A stretch of 27,412 nucleotides of DNA from a virus. Shown here piece by piece: positions 5,987-13,564 of this stretch. The DNA is taken from IMG/VR virus record IMGVR_UViG_3300032087_002731, positions 1-27,412 of that record. One strand, given 5' to 3'. The first letter of the stretch is position 1, and the number at the start of each line of letters is the position of its first letter. Below the pieces are notes generated by a model, which did not search any database, was not told the origin of the DNA, and saw only the letters and a program-made list of their open reading frames with translations. The translations under genes were made by a program, and so were the position numbers.

Positions 5987-6162
5987 TGCACGTCTCCAAA
6001 CGTGAACTAATGGAGAACCAGCTGATAGAGTTCTTTCTATCGGAACACATCGACCTAGAGGATCTACCTCAGTTGATTGATGTGGTTCTCCATGTCCAAG
6101 GTCTTGATGATTACGAATTGTTACAGACCTTTGCCCAATTCTTTGGTGATCGCAACAGCTGA
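5983..6162 (+). CDS. 59-aa acidic helical protein, unknown
   Basis: The start ATG 5983 overlaps the preceding TGA. The 59-residue product is Leu/Asp/Glu-rich (HIDLEDLPQLIDVVLHVQG) and probably all helical. It is too short for common ORF cut-offs but fills the gap between two genes with coupled translation, which supports it. No family recognised. Confidence 0.6.
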   Translation: MMHVSKRELMENQLIEFFLSEHIDLEDLPQLIDVVLHVQGLDDYELLQTFAQFFGDRNS

Positions 6163-6198
6163 TCTACCATTCATCACAAGCCATCCGCACCTAATCCA

Positions 6199-6630
6199 AT
6201 GGCAAACTGCTGGTTCACCGCACTGCAACAAGACAAGGTCTATCAAGGCCACTGCGCAGACGTTCAACGTCTAAACAAAAACAAAGACCTGCTCATGTCG
6301 CAGACAAGGCCAAAGCTTCGTGATCTTATGTCGCTTGATGTGATAGAAGATATGCTCATCGACAAGATGGGACATGCTGAGACTGATGCTGAGGAAGACA
6401 AGGTCTTGGAACGTATCACTGGCCGTGACGGTGAGACGTACTGGTGGCGCTACAGCACCGCTCAGGACATGATCCAAGACATGATGCTGCGCAAGTGTGT
6501 TGAGATTGCCAGCATCAAAGAGTCTCTTGACCTGAACGATAGGTCTCTCAAAGAGGCGCAGCATGCCCTTGGCGAGTACACTGACAAGTTCCGTGCCAAC
6601 TTTAACAAAGAGGCAACGAATGAAGCATGA
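6199..6630 (+). CDS. Early protein, 143 aa, charged and helical, unknown
   Basis: A 143-residue charged protein with long predicted helices in the second half (KCVEIASIKESLDLNDRSL). The first ATG at 6199 gives MANCWFTALQQ; an internal ATG at 6295 (MSQTRPKLRDLM) would shorten it by 32 residues and begins where the sequence becomes more regular. Neither has a strong Shine-Dalgarno. Function unknown. Confidence 0.7.
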   Translation: MANCWFTALQQDKVYQGHCADVQRLNKNKDLLMSQTRPKLRDLMSLDVIEDMLIDKMGHAETDAEEDKVLERITGRDGETYWWRYSTAQDMIQDMMLRKCVEIASIKESLDLNDRSLKEAQHALGEYTDKFRANFNKEATNEA

Positions 6631-6802
6631 GTATTACGTCTCGTTTGGCACGAAGTCTGGTCGTGGTGGCTGGTTCATCAAAGAACAAATGGTCATCATG
6701 GCTAGATCAAGGGACGAGGCAGAGATCCTAGCCAAACACTACTGTAAACCTTATGAGCAAGTGCTCGACATTGAGGTTTGCAACATGTACCAAGGGGCCT
6801 AA
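6620..6802 (+). CDS. Small protein, 60 aa, unknown
   Basis: Start ATG 6620 overlaps the previous gene by 11 bases. The product begins MKHEYYVSFGTKSGRGGW and has a beta-rich first half followed by an EAEILAKHY helix, ending NMYQGA. Its stop lies in the loop of the terminator that closes this operon. Not recognised. Confidence 0.7.
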   Translation: MKHEYYVSFGTKSGRGGWFIKEQMVIMARSRDEAEILAKHYCKPYEQVLDIEVCNMYQGA

Positions 6803-6818
6803 GGGCCTCTTTTTTTTT
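6793..6818 (+). terminator. Rho-independent terminator within the early block
   Basis: AGGGGCC pairs with GGCCTCT (one G-T pair) around a 4-base loop containing the stop codon of the previous gene, followed by nine or so T up to 6818. It divides the early block into 5140-6802 and 6887 onward. Confidence 0.85.
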
Positions 6819-6886
6819 GCCAATTCTTTTTATATTCACAAGCCGCATTCCCGCTAGACTGGGGACGGCCACAACCACATCTCATC

Positions 6887-7102
6887 ATGACTGTCTGGCC
6901 TGATGCTGACGCTGCTCGGATTGATCCTTCGATCCTTGAGCGCAACACTACCCTGTCCCTCCGCCTTATCAACAATGCATATCGAGTGCTCGACGATGAA
7001 TCAAAATCCGAAAGATACCGGCTCGGATACCTGCAACAAACGCTCCAGCAAATCGAAGCAGACATCCGCCACCGGATCGCGGAAGGCAGTTGGTACAGCT
7101 AA
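6887..7102 (+). CDS. Early protein, 71 aa, J-domain-like helical layout, unknown
   Basis: First gene after the terminator, preceded by 68 non-coding bases that may hold a promoter. The 71-residue product has a helix-turn-helix-rich layout: RNTTLSLRLINNAYRVLDDE then SERYRLGYLQQTLQQ. The run INNAYRVLDDESKSERYRLG faintly resembles helices II-III of DnaJ J-domains (AYxVLsDpxkRxxYD), but there is no clear HPD motif. Possible chaperone mimic; unproven. Confidence 0.7.
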   Translation: MTVWPDADAARIDPSILERNTTLSLRLINNAYRVLDDESKSERYRLGYLQQTLQQIEADIRHRIAEGSWYS

Positions 7103-7129
7103 ACCCTATCGTTTGCCCTATTCAATCAG

Positions 7130-7342
7130 ATGATTACTGTTGAAGACCTTCTAATCAAAATTGAAGCCCTTGGGACTACAGCACTGTCGAACTCAGAGCG
7201 TACCTTTGTTGTAGAGGTGTTTCGTGCTGCTGCTTTGACTGAAAACCCCAACGTCATGGCAGTCAAGCGCATGATTCAAGAGGCACATCTTGAGCACTGT
7301 CTTGGTATGCGATCCAAGAGGAAAACAGGTGGACAAGATTGA
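7130..7342 (+). CDS. Small protein, 70 aa, unknown
   Basis: A 70-residue helical protein beginning MITVEDLLIKIEALGTT with a basic C-terminus (RSKRKTGGQD). The next gene overlaps it. No family recognised; early position suggests a host-directed role. Confidence 0.7.
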   Translation: MITVEDLLIKIEALGTTALSNSERTFVVEVFRAAALTENPNVMAVKRMIQEAHLEHCLGMRSKRKTGGQD

Positions 7343-7493
7343 GTCATGGACTGTTGTTCTATCTGATCACCGTGAGATTTGCTTTTATGGACACAACAAG
7401 ACACACGTCATTCAGCAACTAGCTGAGTTGTATCCAGAGGTGGATCTTCTTTCTGTCAACGTTGTTCTCACTCCACAATGGACATCACCATAG
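7329..7493 (+). CDS. Small protein, 54 aa, GTG start, unknown
   Basis: The frame has no ATG before its coding-like part. GTG 7329 is preferred because AAGAGGA lies at 7316-7322, 6 bases upstream, one of the few clear Shine-Dalgarno sequences here. TTG 7290 or 7302 are weaker options. The product (VDKIESWTVVLSDHREICF...) looks like a small alpha/beta domain. It overlaps both neighbours. Confidence 0.6.
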   Translation: MDKIESWTVVLSDHREICFYGHNKTHVIQQLAELYPEVDLLSVNVVLTPQWTSP

Positions 7494-7669
7494 ATGAACT
7501 CGCTGCAATTCTCCATGATTGCATGACATGGCGACAGCTACGGCAGTTAGCCAAGCGTGAGAAACTCAAGCAGTATTCTTACTTGCGCAAAGAACAGTTA
7601 GCAATGCTGCTAGCAATCACCACCCAAAACAAGAAAGCACGACATGCCGTTCCCCACTCCAAAGTCTGA
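7478..7669 (+). CDS. Small Rho-N/SAP-like helix-extension-helix protein
   Basis: A 63-residue protein whose middle (WRQLRQLAKREKLKQYSYLR, then KEQLAMLLA) matches the pattern of SAP/Rho N-terminal nucleic-acid-binding domains: L-R-x-L-A-K-x, a turn with tyrosine, and K-E-x-L. That fold binds DNA or RNA in other proteins. The basic tail (KKARHAVPHSK) fits binding. The assignment is from pattern only. It overlaps the previous gene by 16 bases and the next by 26. Confidence 0.65.
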   Translation: MDITIDELAAILHDCMTWRQLRQLAKREKLKQYSYLRKEQLAMLLAITTQNKKARHAVPHSKV

Positions 7670-7934
7670 CGAATACGATGATCTCCTTTATACACTCCAG
7701 CATATGGCTGTTGATCGGTGTACTGATCTTGTGGGAACTGTCAATGCCCATGCGGACATACTGGATCCAGCAATTGAAGATGGACCAGCCGACAAATTAC
7801 TTGCCGCACAATTGGGTCTAGATGGCAGTGAAGATGAGATAGACTTGACCCAAGCTTTGATCACGTTGTTGAGCAACATCATCGTGATTCGCAAAGCTCG
7901 TAGCAGCATTATTGACCACAACAGCGAGGATTGA
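7644..7934 (+). CDS. Acidic protein just before RNA polymerase, 96 aa, unknown
   Basis: A 96-residue acidic, mostly helical protein (MPFPTPKSDEYDDLLYTL, later DEIDLTQALITLLSNIIVI). It overlaps the RNA polymerase start as TGATG, so the two are likely co-translated. Not recognised. Confidence 0.7.
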   Translation: MPFPTPKSDEYDDLLYTLQHMAVDRCTDLVGTVNAHADILDPAIEDGPADKLLAAQLGLDGSEDEIDLTQALITLLSNIIVIRKARSSIIDHNSED

Positions 7935-10270
7935 TGGCAACAAAGGACCAACTCGCCCGACAGTTTCAGCGAGAGCTTGATGCCCGCACAGAGGCAATCA
8001 GAAGGCTGAGGGAACGCACACGCACCGCAGAGGAGCGGACGTATGCCAGCTCTACGGTCTATGGCAATGCGTTTATCAAGCAAGGTTTATCCGTCACCAC
8101 CAACAGCATCAGCGAACGTCTCCACCGTATCAGCCAAGGCTGGGCGAGTGACAAGGCAGCTGCTGCTGTGTATGTAAAGGAGTGTGATCCAGCTGTGTTG
8201 GCTTTGATCACCGTCAAGGGTGTACTTGATGTGCTTGGGGTCCCTCGTCTTGAGAGGCCCACCTATGCGTATGTGTGTAGTCATGTGGCACGTCTGGTCT
8301 TTGATCAGATCATGCTTGATCGGTTTGAGGCAGCTCATCCTGATCTTTTCAACCACGCAAAACTGTTCATTACAGCACACAAAGGCTACGTCAACAAGGT
8401 TCAGGGGTTTCGCAAGGCCATGAGGCGTGCGGAGTGGGACCCTGATCACTGGTCAACAGCTGTTCGTCACCTCGTTGGCGGGTGGTTGGTTGATCGGCTG
8501 GCTGAGTCCACTGGATGGGTGGGCTCCAGAAAGGTCCGTAAGACCCCCAAAAAGGAGGTGACCATCCTCACCTACCTACCCGAGTTCTTGGAGCACAAGG
8601 AGGCGCTTCTAGCGCAGGCTGAGAGCCTTTCTGCTTGCCTGTGGCCCATGCTGTGTGAGCCAAACGACTGGACAGGGGACCGCAAAGGGGGGTATCTGAC
8701 CAACGATCTGAGGAAGCTCAATCGCCTGATCAGGGCTCGATCCTCAAGAAGGTGCTCAGTTGGACCGGATAGCAAGGCGCTCGTCATGCTCAACCGGCTT
8801 CAGAAGGTGCCTTACCGGATCAACCAACGGATCCTTGAGGTCGCCAACTTCTGCCAGGAACACCGCATCAGTGTGGGTAAGTTCCGTGCTGAGGAGCCAA
8901 CACCTCCACCGCCAAAGCCAGACCCCTGGGATGATGCATCCGAGGAGGAACGTAAAGCGTACAAGCGGGCTCGAACTGAGATCGAAGACCACAACGCAAC
9001 ACTGGCGCAGAAGAACTATCGATCGACTGAGTGTTTGTTTGTTTCTAACAAATACAAAGACGAAACCTTCTGGATACCCTGGTCGTTTGACTTCCGGGGT
9101 AGGGTATATCCAATACCCACAAGCCTCAGTCCTCAAGGCACAGACTTTGAAAAGAGTTTATTTCTTTTTGAAGAAGAAGGACCAGTAAATGAGTGGTGGT
9201 TGTCTTTTCAAGTAGCTACTACTTTTGGTCTTGATAAAGCTCCACTCAAAGATAGAATCCAATGGGCAAAAGACAACTATGAGTTAATTACTCGTATTGC
9301 TTCTGATCCAAAGGGAACTATCAGTGAGTGGTCTTGTGTCGAAGAACCCTGGTGTTTTCTTGCTGCTGCCCTTGAGTTTTATGAATGTGTCATCACCAAA
9401 ACAAAAACAACTTCTGGTCTTCCTGTCGGTGTCGATGCTACCTGCTCTGGTCTCCAACATCTCTCAGCGCTTGCGCTTGACAAAACCGCAGCAGAAATGG
9501 TCAACGTTGTCCCCACAGAGAAACCCTCTGACGGGTATGCCATTGTTGCCGCCAAAGCAAAAGAGGTCTTACCTGAAAGACTTCATAAAGAAATCACTAG
9601 GAAGACTTGCAAAAGAACGGTGATGACCACACCATATGGGGTGACGGAGAACTCCGCTCGTGAGTACATCCGTCAGGAACTCAAAGGTGTCGAACTTCAA
9701 CCCGGTGAACTGCAAGCCATTGTCAAAGCCATCTATCGCTATGCGGTCAGAGAGGTCTTTGCTGGTCCTTGTCGGTCTATGGAATTTATCCAGAAGACAG
9801 CAGGTGACCTGATCAAGGAAGGCAACACCAGAGTCGAATGGATGACTCCTTCTGGTTTCCCTGTCGTTCAGGAGTATCGGAAGAATGACTGTGAACGTAT
9901 CAACACCAAGCTTCTTGGCCAACGTATCCAGACCAATCTTCTCAAACCATTTGAAGAACGTCAGGTTGACCTGAAGAAAGCATCCACAGCAGCTGCTCCT
10001 AACCTTGTCCACAGCCTTGACGCAGCCCTGCTGCATCTTGTCTTTGCTGAATGGGACCGTCCCTTCACTGTCATCCATGACTGTGTGCTGGGTCGTTCCT
10101 GTGACATGGACGGCATGGCAGCTGCGATCCGTGACAAGTTCGTTGAGATCTATTCACAGCCTGTGCTCAAAAACTGGGCAGAGCAGCTGGGCATGGACTT
10201 TGACGAGTCGGTCATGATCAACACCCTCGACATCAATGATGTCCAAAACTCCGCTTACTTTTTCTGCTAA
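7934..10270 (+). CDS. Single-subunit phage RNA polymerase (T7 gp1-like)
   Basis: Transcribes the middle and late phage genes. ATG 7934, overlapping the previous stop, is preferred to the in-frame TTG at 7931. At 778 residues it is about 105 shorter than T7 RNAP (883). Catalytic residues are all present: D501 in VDATCSGLQHL (T7 D537), K560 and Y568 in KRTVMTTPYG (T7 K631 and Y639), and D716 in VIHDC (T7 D812). The conserved APNLVHSLDAALL precedes the last motif. The C-terminus ends YFFC, unlike the FAFA end of T7. The specificity-loop region (around MTPSGFPVVQEYRK to the APNLVHS motif) is present, but its promoter sequence cannot be read from it. Confidence 0.98.
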   Translation: MATKDQLARQFQRELDARTEAIRRLRERTRTAEERTYASSTVYGNAFIKQGLSVTTNSISERLHRISQGWASDKAAAAVYVKECDPAVLALITVKGVLDVLGVPRLERPTYAYVCSHVARLVFDQIMLDRFEAAHPDLFNHAKLFITAHKGYVNKVQGFRKAMRRAEWDPDHWSTAVRHLVGGWLVDRLAESTGWVGSRKVRKTPKKEVTILTYLPEFLEHKEALLAQAESLSACLWPMLCEPNDWTGDRKGGYLTNDLRKLNRLIRARSSRRCSVGPDSKALVMLNRLQKVPYRINQRILEVANFCQEHRISVGKFRAEEPTPPPPKPDPWDDASEEERKAYKRARTEIEDHNATLAQKNYRSTECLFVSNKYKDETFWIPWSFDFRGRVYPIPTSLSPQGTDFEKSLFLFEEEGPVNEWWLSFQVATTFGLDKAPLKDRIQWAKDNYELITRIASDPKGTISEWSCVEEPWCFLAAALEFYECVITKTKTTSGLPVGVDATCSGLQHLSALALDKTAAEMVNVVPTEKPSDGYAIVAAKAKEVLPERLHKEITRKTCKRTVMTTPYGVTENSAREYIRQELKGVELQPGELQAIVKAIYRYAVREVFAGPCRSMEFIQKTAGDLIKEGNTRVEWMTPSGFPVVQEYRKNDCERINTKLLGQRIQTNLLKPFEERQVDLKKASTAAAPNLVHSLDAALLHLVFAEWDRPFTVIHDCVLGRSCDMDGMAAAIRDKFVEIYSQPVLKNWAEQLGMDFDESVMINTLDINDVQNSAYFFC

Positions 10271-10560
10271 TGACCACCGCTGATTTCGAAACACTCGCGG
10301 ATCACTTCGGTGTTCGTGAGTCGATCATTGAAAACCTCCACGAAGAGTTTGAACAGCTAGTTGAGAATGGTTACACCGCCGACGAGTACTCTGATTTCTT
10401 TATCTACCTTGTCAGGGAATTTTCCCAAGCGGCTTTTCTTTACTCTGCTGAGAATGGTGAGGACATCATTGAGTGTCTTGAAGCCTTCGACACGACGTGG
10501 GACTCACTTACTGAGGGCCTTGTCGACGATGGAGTCCAAGAGGAAACAGCATGTGGCTGA
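10270..10560 (+). CDS. Strongly acidic protein, 96 aa, unknown
   Basis: ATG overlaps the RNA polymerase stop (TAATG). The 96-residue product is highly acidic (Glu/Asp-rich, ending DDGVQEETACG) with predicted helices. In T7 the genes here include small inhibitors such as those of host RNA polymerase, and strong acidity suits a DNA mimic or protein inhibitor, but this is speculation. Confidence 0.7.
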   Translation: MTTADFETLADHFGVRESIIENLHEEFEQLVENGYTADEYSDFFIYLVREFSQAAFLYSAENGEDIIECLEAFDTTWDSLTEGLVDDGVQEETACG

Positions 10561-10748
10561 TGATTTCCGTTGACCGGATCCATCAGATCATGGAGCAGTA
10601 TGACCTCACAATGGATGAAGTCCTCTATGCTCACACCTTGTACGATCCGGCCATTGACGATAGTATGGAGGAGTTGTACGAGCTTGTCTCGGACCACAAC
10701 CTCATCTCCACCACCGCTGAACTGACACACCTTCTGACGCATGTCTGA
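10551..10748 (+). CDS. Acidic helical protein, 65 aa, unknown
   Basis: ATG 10551 follows AGAGGAAA with a usable spacing; ATG 10560, overlapping the previous stop, is an alternative. The product contains MDEVLYAHTLYDPAIDDSME and is mainly helical. It overlaps the SSB gene by 8 bases. Not recognised. Confidence 0.65.
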   Translation: MWLMISVDRIHQIMEQYDLTMDEVLYAHTLYDPAIDDSMEELYELVSDHNLISTTAELTHLLTHV

Positions 10749-11310
10749 ACGTTTCACAATCACCACCACCCTTGAGGGCTACGTCAACGCCCTGAAGCCC
10801 GCAGGCAAGTTCAACAACTGCTGCTTTTCTGCTCGTCTGAGCAAGGAAGACATGGGCAAGTTTGACGAGGTCTATGAGCGTGCTATGGCATGGGGTAAGA
10901 ACCGCATGGCTGGCAAGCGCAGCACCGAAGAACTGCCCAAGTGGGACGACGAGGGTGCTTTCAAATACAGCTACGGCGGTGAAAGCAACAACCCCATGTT
11001 CCCCTGGGTGGACACCGATGGTCAGCCCATCGACCCTGAGACCCCTATCTGGAAGGGGACCAACGTGAGGCTCATCATTGACCTCAAGCCCTACACCATG
11101 GCGTCCAAGATTGGCCTTTCCTTCAAAGTCCGAGGTGCTCAAGTTATCAAACTGGTCGGCCCTGGCGGGTCTGATAGTGGTGAGCTTAGTGCTGAGGACG
11201 TGGCTGGCATTTTTGGTACTACAGACGGTTTCAAGTCAAGTTCTCCATCGTTTGAGCCAAACGAGGATGCGCTTGGTTCGACCACAATTGAAGACGACCT
11301 TCCGTTCTAA
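10741..11310 (+). CDS. Single-stranded DNA-binding protein (T7 gp2.5-like)
   Basis: Coats single-stranded DNA and organises the replisome. The 189-residue length is close to the 232 of T7 gp2.5. The body has the expected OB-fold-like beta-rich composition with aromatic residues (NPMFPWVDTDGQP, LSFKVRGAQVIKLV). The tail is acidic and ends EDDLPF with a terminal Phe, the hallmark that contacts polymerase and helicase-primase in T7. It sits just upstream of endonuclease I, as in T7. Confidence 0.85.
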   Translation: MSERFTITTTLEGYVNALKPAGKFNNCCFSARLSKEDMGKFDEVYERAMAWGKNRMAGKRSTEELPKWDDEGAFKYSYGGESNNPMFPWVDTDGQPIDPETPIWKGTNVRLIIDLKPYTMASKIGLSFKVRGAQVIKLVGPGGSDSGELSAEDVAGIFGTTDGFKSSSPSFEPNEDALGSTTIEDDLPF

Positions 11311-11666
11311 TGACTAAGTACCGTTCTCGTCTTGAAGAACGGCTTAGTAAGTGGTTATCTCAAAACGATTATTCCTTTGAATACGAAACCGTTAAGTTAG
11401 ATTACACCTTATCAGCCGTTTATAAGCCTGATTTTATCTTACCCAATGGGGTGATGCTGGAAGCCAAGGGCTGGTTCAAACCAGAAGACAGACGCAAGAT
11501 GCTTGCCGTAAAGAAGCAGCATCCTGAGGCTGACATCCGCTTGGTCTTCCAGGCTCCTCACAACACCATCACCAAGCAATCCAAAACCACCTACTCCATG
11601 TGGGCGGAGAAGCATGGTTTCCCTTGGTGTGCTGCCCACAACATTCCCATTGACTGGTTTGAATGA
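11310..11666 (+). CDS. Endonuclease I, Holliday junction resolvase (T7 gp3-like)
   Basis: Cuts branched DNA and host DNA, feeding nucleotides to the phage. At 118 residues it is shorter than T7 gp3 (149). The catalytic pattern is intact: E9 in RLEERLSKW, PDF with D41 in YKPDFILPNG, and E51/K53 in LEAKGW. HPEADIRLVFQ matches the T7 HPELDIRIVF. Its TAATG and ATGA junctions couple it to the genes on both sides. Confidence 0.95.
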   Translation: MTKYRSRLEERLSKWLSQNDYSFEYETVKLDYTLSAVYKPDFILPNGVMLEAKGWFKPEDRRKMLAVKKQHPEADIRLVFQAPHNTITKQSKTTYSMWAEKHGFPWCAAHNIPIDWFE

Positions 11667-11773
11667 AAACCTTTTCCAAATCACTTGCGGGTAAAGTCTT
11701 TATCGGCAAGAAAAAGAAAAGCAAGCGCCCACCCAAAGGCGCTAAGCCCTACCGTGGTCAGGGCCGCAAATGA
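11663..11773 (+). CDS. 36-aa highly basic peptide
   Basis: The ATG overlaps the endonuclease stop and the stop overlaps the primase ATG, so it fills the gap exactly. Of 36 residues, 16 are Lys or Arg, in runs such as GKKKKSKRPPKG and ending RGQGRK. It resembles a nucleic-acid-binding tail or ribosomal-type peptide. In T7 this position holds the lysozyme gene 3.5. It has no cysteine or catalytic motif. Function unknown. Confidence 0.6.
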   Translation: MKTFSKSLAGKVFIGKKKKSKRPPKGAKPYRGQGRK

Positions 11774-13416
11774 TTGACACCGACAGTGAGTTTGTTCGTC
11801 ATGAACCATGCAATCACTGTGGGTCTAGTGATGCCCTTGGTCGTTATTCTGATGGTCATGGGCATTGCTTCTCTTGCGGTCACTATGAGCATGGTGATGG
11901 CGAAAGCACTTCTTTTCACAAGCCGCAACGCACCAACGTCGCAATGGATTTCACCGGGGACATCATTCCTCTTCGTTCCAGGGGTCTTCTTGAAGACACC
12001 GTAAAGAAGTTCAACGTCAGGTATGACGCTGCTTCTCGAACGCTCCGTTTCCCGTACTACAACAGCGACGGTCAGCTAGTCGCATTCAAAACCAAGACAC
12101 CGGACAAAGACATCCGTTGGGTTGGCAAGAATGAGGACCACGCCCTGTTCGGTCAGCAGCTCTTCGGAGGTGCTAAAGGCAATAACAAAACTATTGTCAT
12201 CACCGAGGGCGAAGAGGACGCCATGAGCGTCTGGCAGGCCCGTCCCAACTGGCCAGTGGTCAGCTTGGATGCTGGTGCAAAGGGCGGCAAACGAACTCTT
12301 CAGCATCAATACAAGTTCATTGATCGCTACGAAGAGATTGTTCTGTTCTTTGATTCGGATGAAGCAGGCAAAGCCGCAGCAGCGGAATGCGCTCAGCTGT
12401 TCAGCCACTCAAAGATCTTCATAGCCACCCTCGCAGGCTACAAAGATGCCAACGAAGCAATCGTTGCCAAAGACGCTGATGCCATACGTCAGGCGTTTTG
12501 GCAGAAGAAACCCTACTCTCCAAAAACCGTCATCGACGGAAGAGACCTCTTCGATCTGGCTTCTCGCCCTTTACATGGTAGGGATGCTGACTGGCCTTTT
12601 AGTGGCCTTGATCAGCTTACTTCTGGACTACGACTGGGGGAACTCGTTACTGTAACGGCAGGTTCTGGCGTGGGTAAAAGCACCTTTTGTGGTGAAGTAG
12701 CCCAAGCATTGGTTGACCAGTCCCAAAATGTTGGCTACATTGCGCTCGAAGAGTCGCTGCAACGCACTGCTCTTCGGCTTATGTCAGTCAAAGCAGAGAA
12801 GCCGCTTCATCTCAACAATGAGCTTCCATCCGAACAACTCAAAGAAGCATTCGATGCGAGCCTTGGCACGGGCAGGGTCTTCCTCCGTGACGGGTTTGGC
12901 TCGGTCGATCCTGAGGCGATCCTTAGTGACTGTCGCTTTATGGCGCAGGCTAAGGAGGTCAAGTGGATCATCCTGGACCACCTCTCGATTCTTATGTCTG
13001 GGAATGAGTCGCACGACGAAAGGAAACTAATCGACGTGACGATGACCAAGCTTCGTAGCTTTGTTGAAGAGACTGGAGTCGGTATGATTCTTATCAGCCA
13101 CCTCAAGCGTCCCCAAGGTGACAAAGGTCACGAAGACGGACAACAAGTTAGTCTTGGACAATTGAGAGGAAGTCATAGCATTGTTCAACTATCTGACATG
13201 GTAGTTGCAATCGAACGCAATCTTTCTTCCGGCCACAGTCATGCCACGGTGCGAGTTCTAAAGAACCGCTTCAATGGACAGACTGGCAAAGCATCAACCA
13301 TTATTTACAACCAGGAAACTGGTCGTATGATTGAAGATCTAAATGCTGAATTCGATGGCCCATCCTCATCCAAACGATCATTTGACGGAGCATCTGACCC
13401 CTTTGGAGACTATTAA
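11770..13416 (+). CDS. DNA primase-helicase (T7 gp4-like)
   Basis: Unwinds the fork and makes primers. The 548 residues compare with 566 in T7 gp4A. An N-terminal zinc finger has C14, C17, C33 and C36. The TOPRIM primase domain has E146 in ITEGEEDAM and the D195-S-D197 pair in FFDSDEAG. The helicase domain has Walker A GSGVGKST (K303) and Walker B WIILDH (D403). The C-terminus ends DPFGDY, the type of acidic/aromatic tail that binds polymerase in T7. A zinc-ribbon gene overlaps its last 74 bases. Confidence 0.98.
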   Translation: MIDTDSEFVRHEPCNHCGSSDALGRYSDGHGHCFSCGHYEHGDGESTSFHKPQRTNVAMDFTGDIIPLRSRGLLEDTVKKFNVRYDAASRTLRFPYYNSDGQLVAFKTKTPDKDIRWVGKNEDHALFGQQLFGGAKGNNKTIVITEGEEDAMSVWQARPNWPVVSLDAGAKGGKRTLQHQYKFIDRYEEIVLFFDSDEAGKAAAAECAQLFSHSKIFIATLAGYKDANEAIVAKDADAIRQAFWQKKPYSPKTVIDGRDLFDLASRPLHGRDADWPFSGLDQLTSGLRLGELVTVTAGSGVGKSTFCGEVAQALVDQSQNVGYIALEESLQRTALRLMSVKAEKPLHLNNELPSEQLKEAFDASLGTGRVFLRDGFGSVDPEAILSDCRFMAQAKEVKWIILDHLSILMSGNESHDERKLIDVTMTKLRSFVEETGVGMILISHLKRPQGDKGHEDGQQVSLGQLRGSHSIVQLSDMVVAIERNLSSGHSHATVRVLKNRFNGQTGKASTIIYNQETGRMIEDLNAEFDGPSSSKRSFDGASDPFGDY

Positions 13417-13564
13417 GGTAGATGCTGTTTGTACCTGCGGCTGCAACGCCTTCTTTTATTCGGAAATGGAGCCGGACGGTTACTTCTGTATGGAGTGCGG
13501 TAAACCGGATCCTATTACGCAGCAAACCCTCGAAACGGAAGAACCGGGGTATTGGGGCCTATGA
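13343..13564 (+). CDS. Small zinc-ribbon protein between primase and polymerase
   Basis: A 73-residue protein from ATG 13343 (or 13355) that overlaps the primase gene end. Cysteines C30, C32, C34, C49 and C52 in CTCGCNAFFYSE and YFCMECGKP form a zinc-ribbon pattern. The first 25 residues lie in the primase overlap and may be dispensable; a TTG near 13400 would begin closer to the ribbon. It ends with an ATGA overlap with DNA polymerase. A role as a replication partner is possible but unproven. Confidence 0.7.
   Translation: MLNSMAHPHPNDHLTEHLTPLETIKVDAVCTCGCNAFFYSEMEPDGYFCMECGKPDPITQQTLETEEPGYWGL

Noticed and set aside
8749-8790. tRNA D-arm-like sequence (GCTCAGTTGGA...GGATAG) inside the RNA polymerase gene
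   Set aside because: No acceptor, anticodon or T-arm (GTTCRA) can be found at the right distance, and the stretch encodes conserved polymerase sequence.
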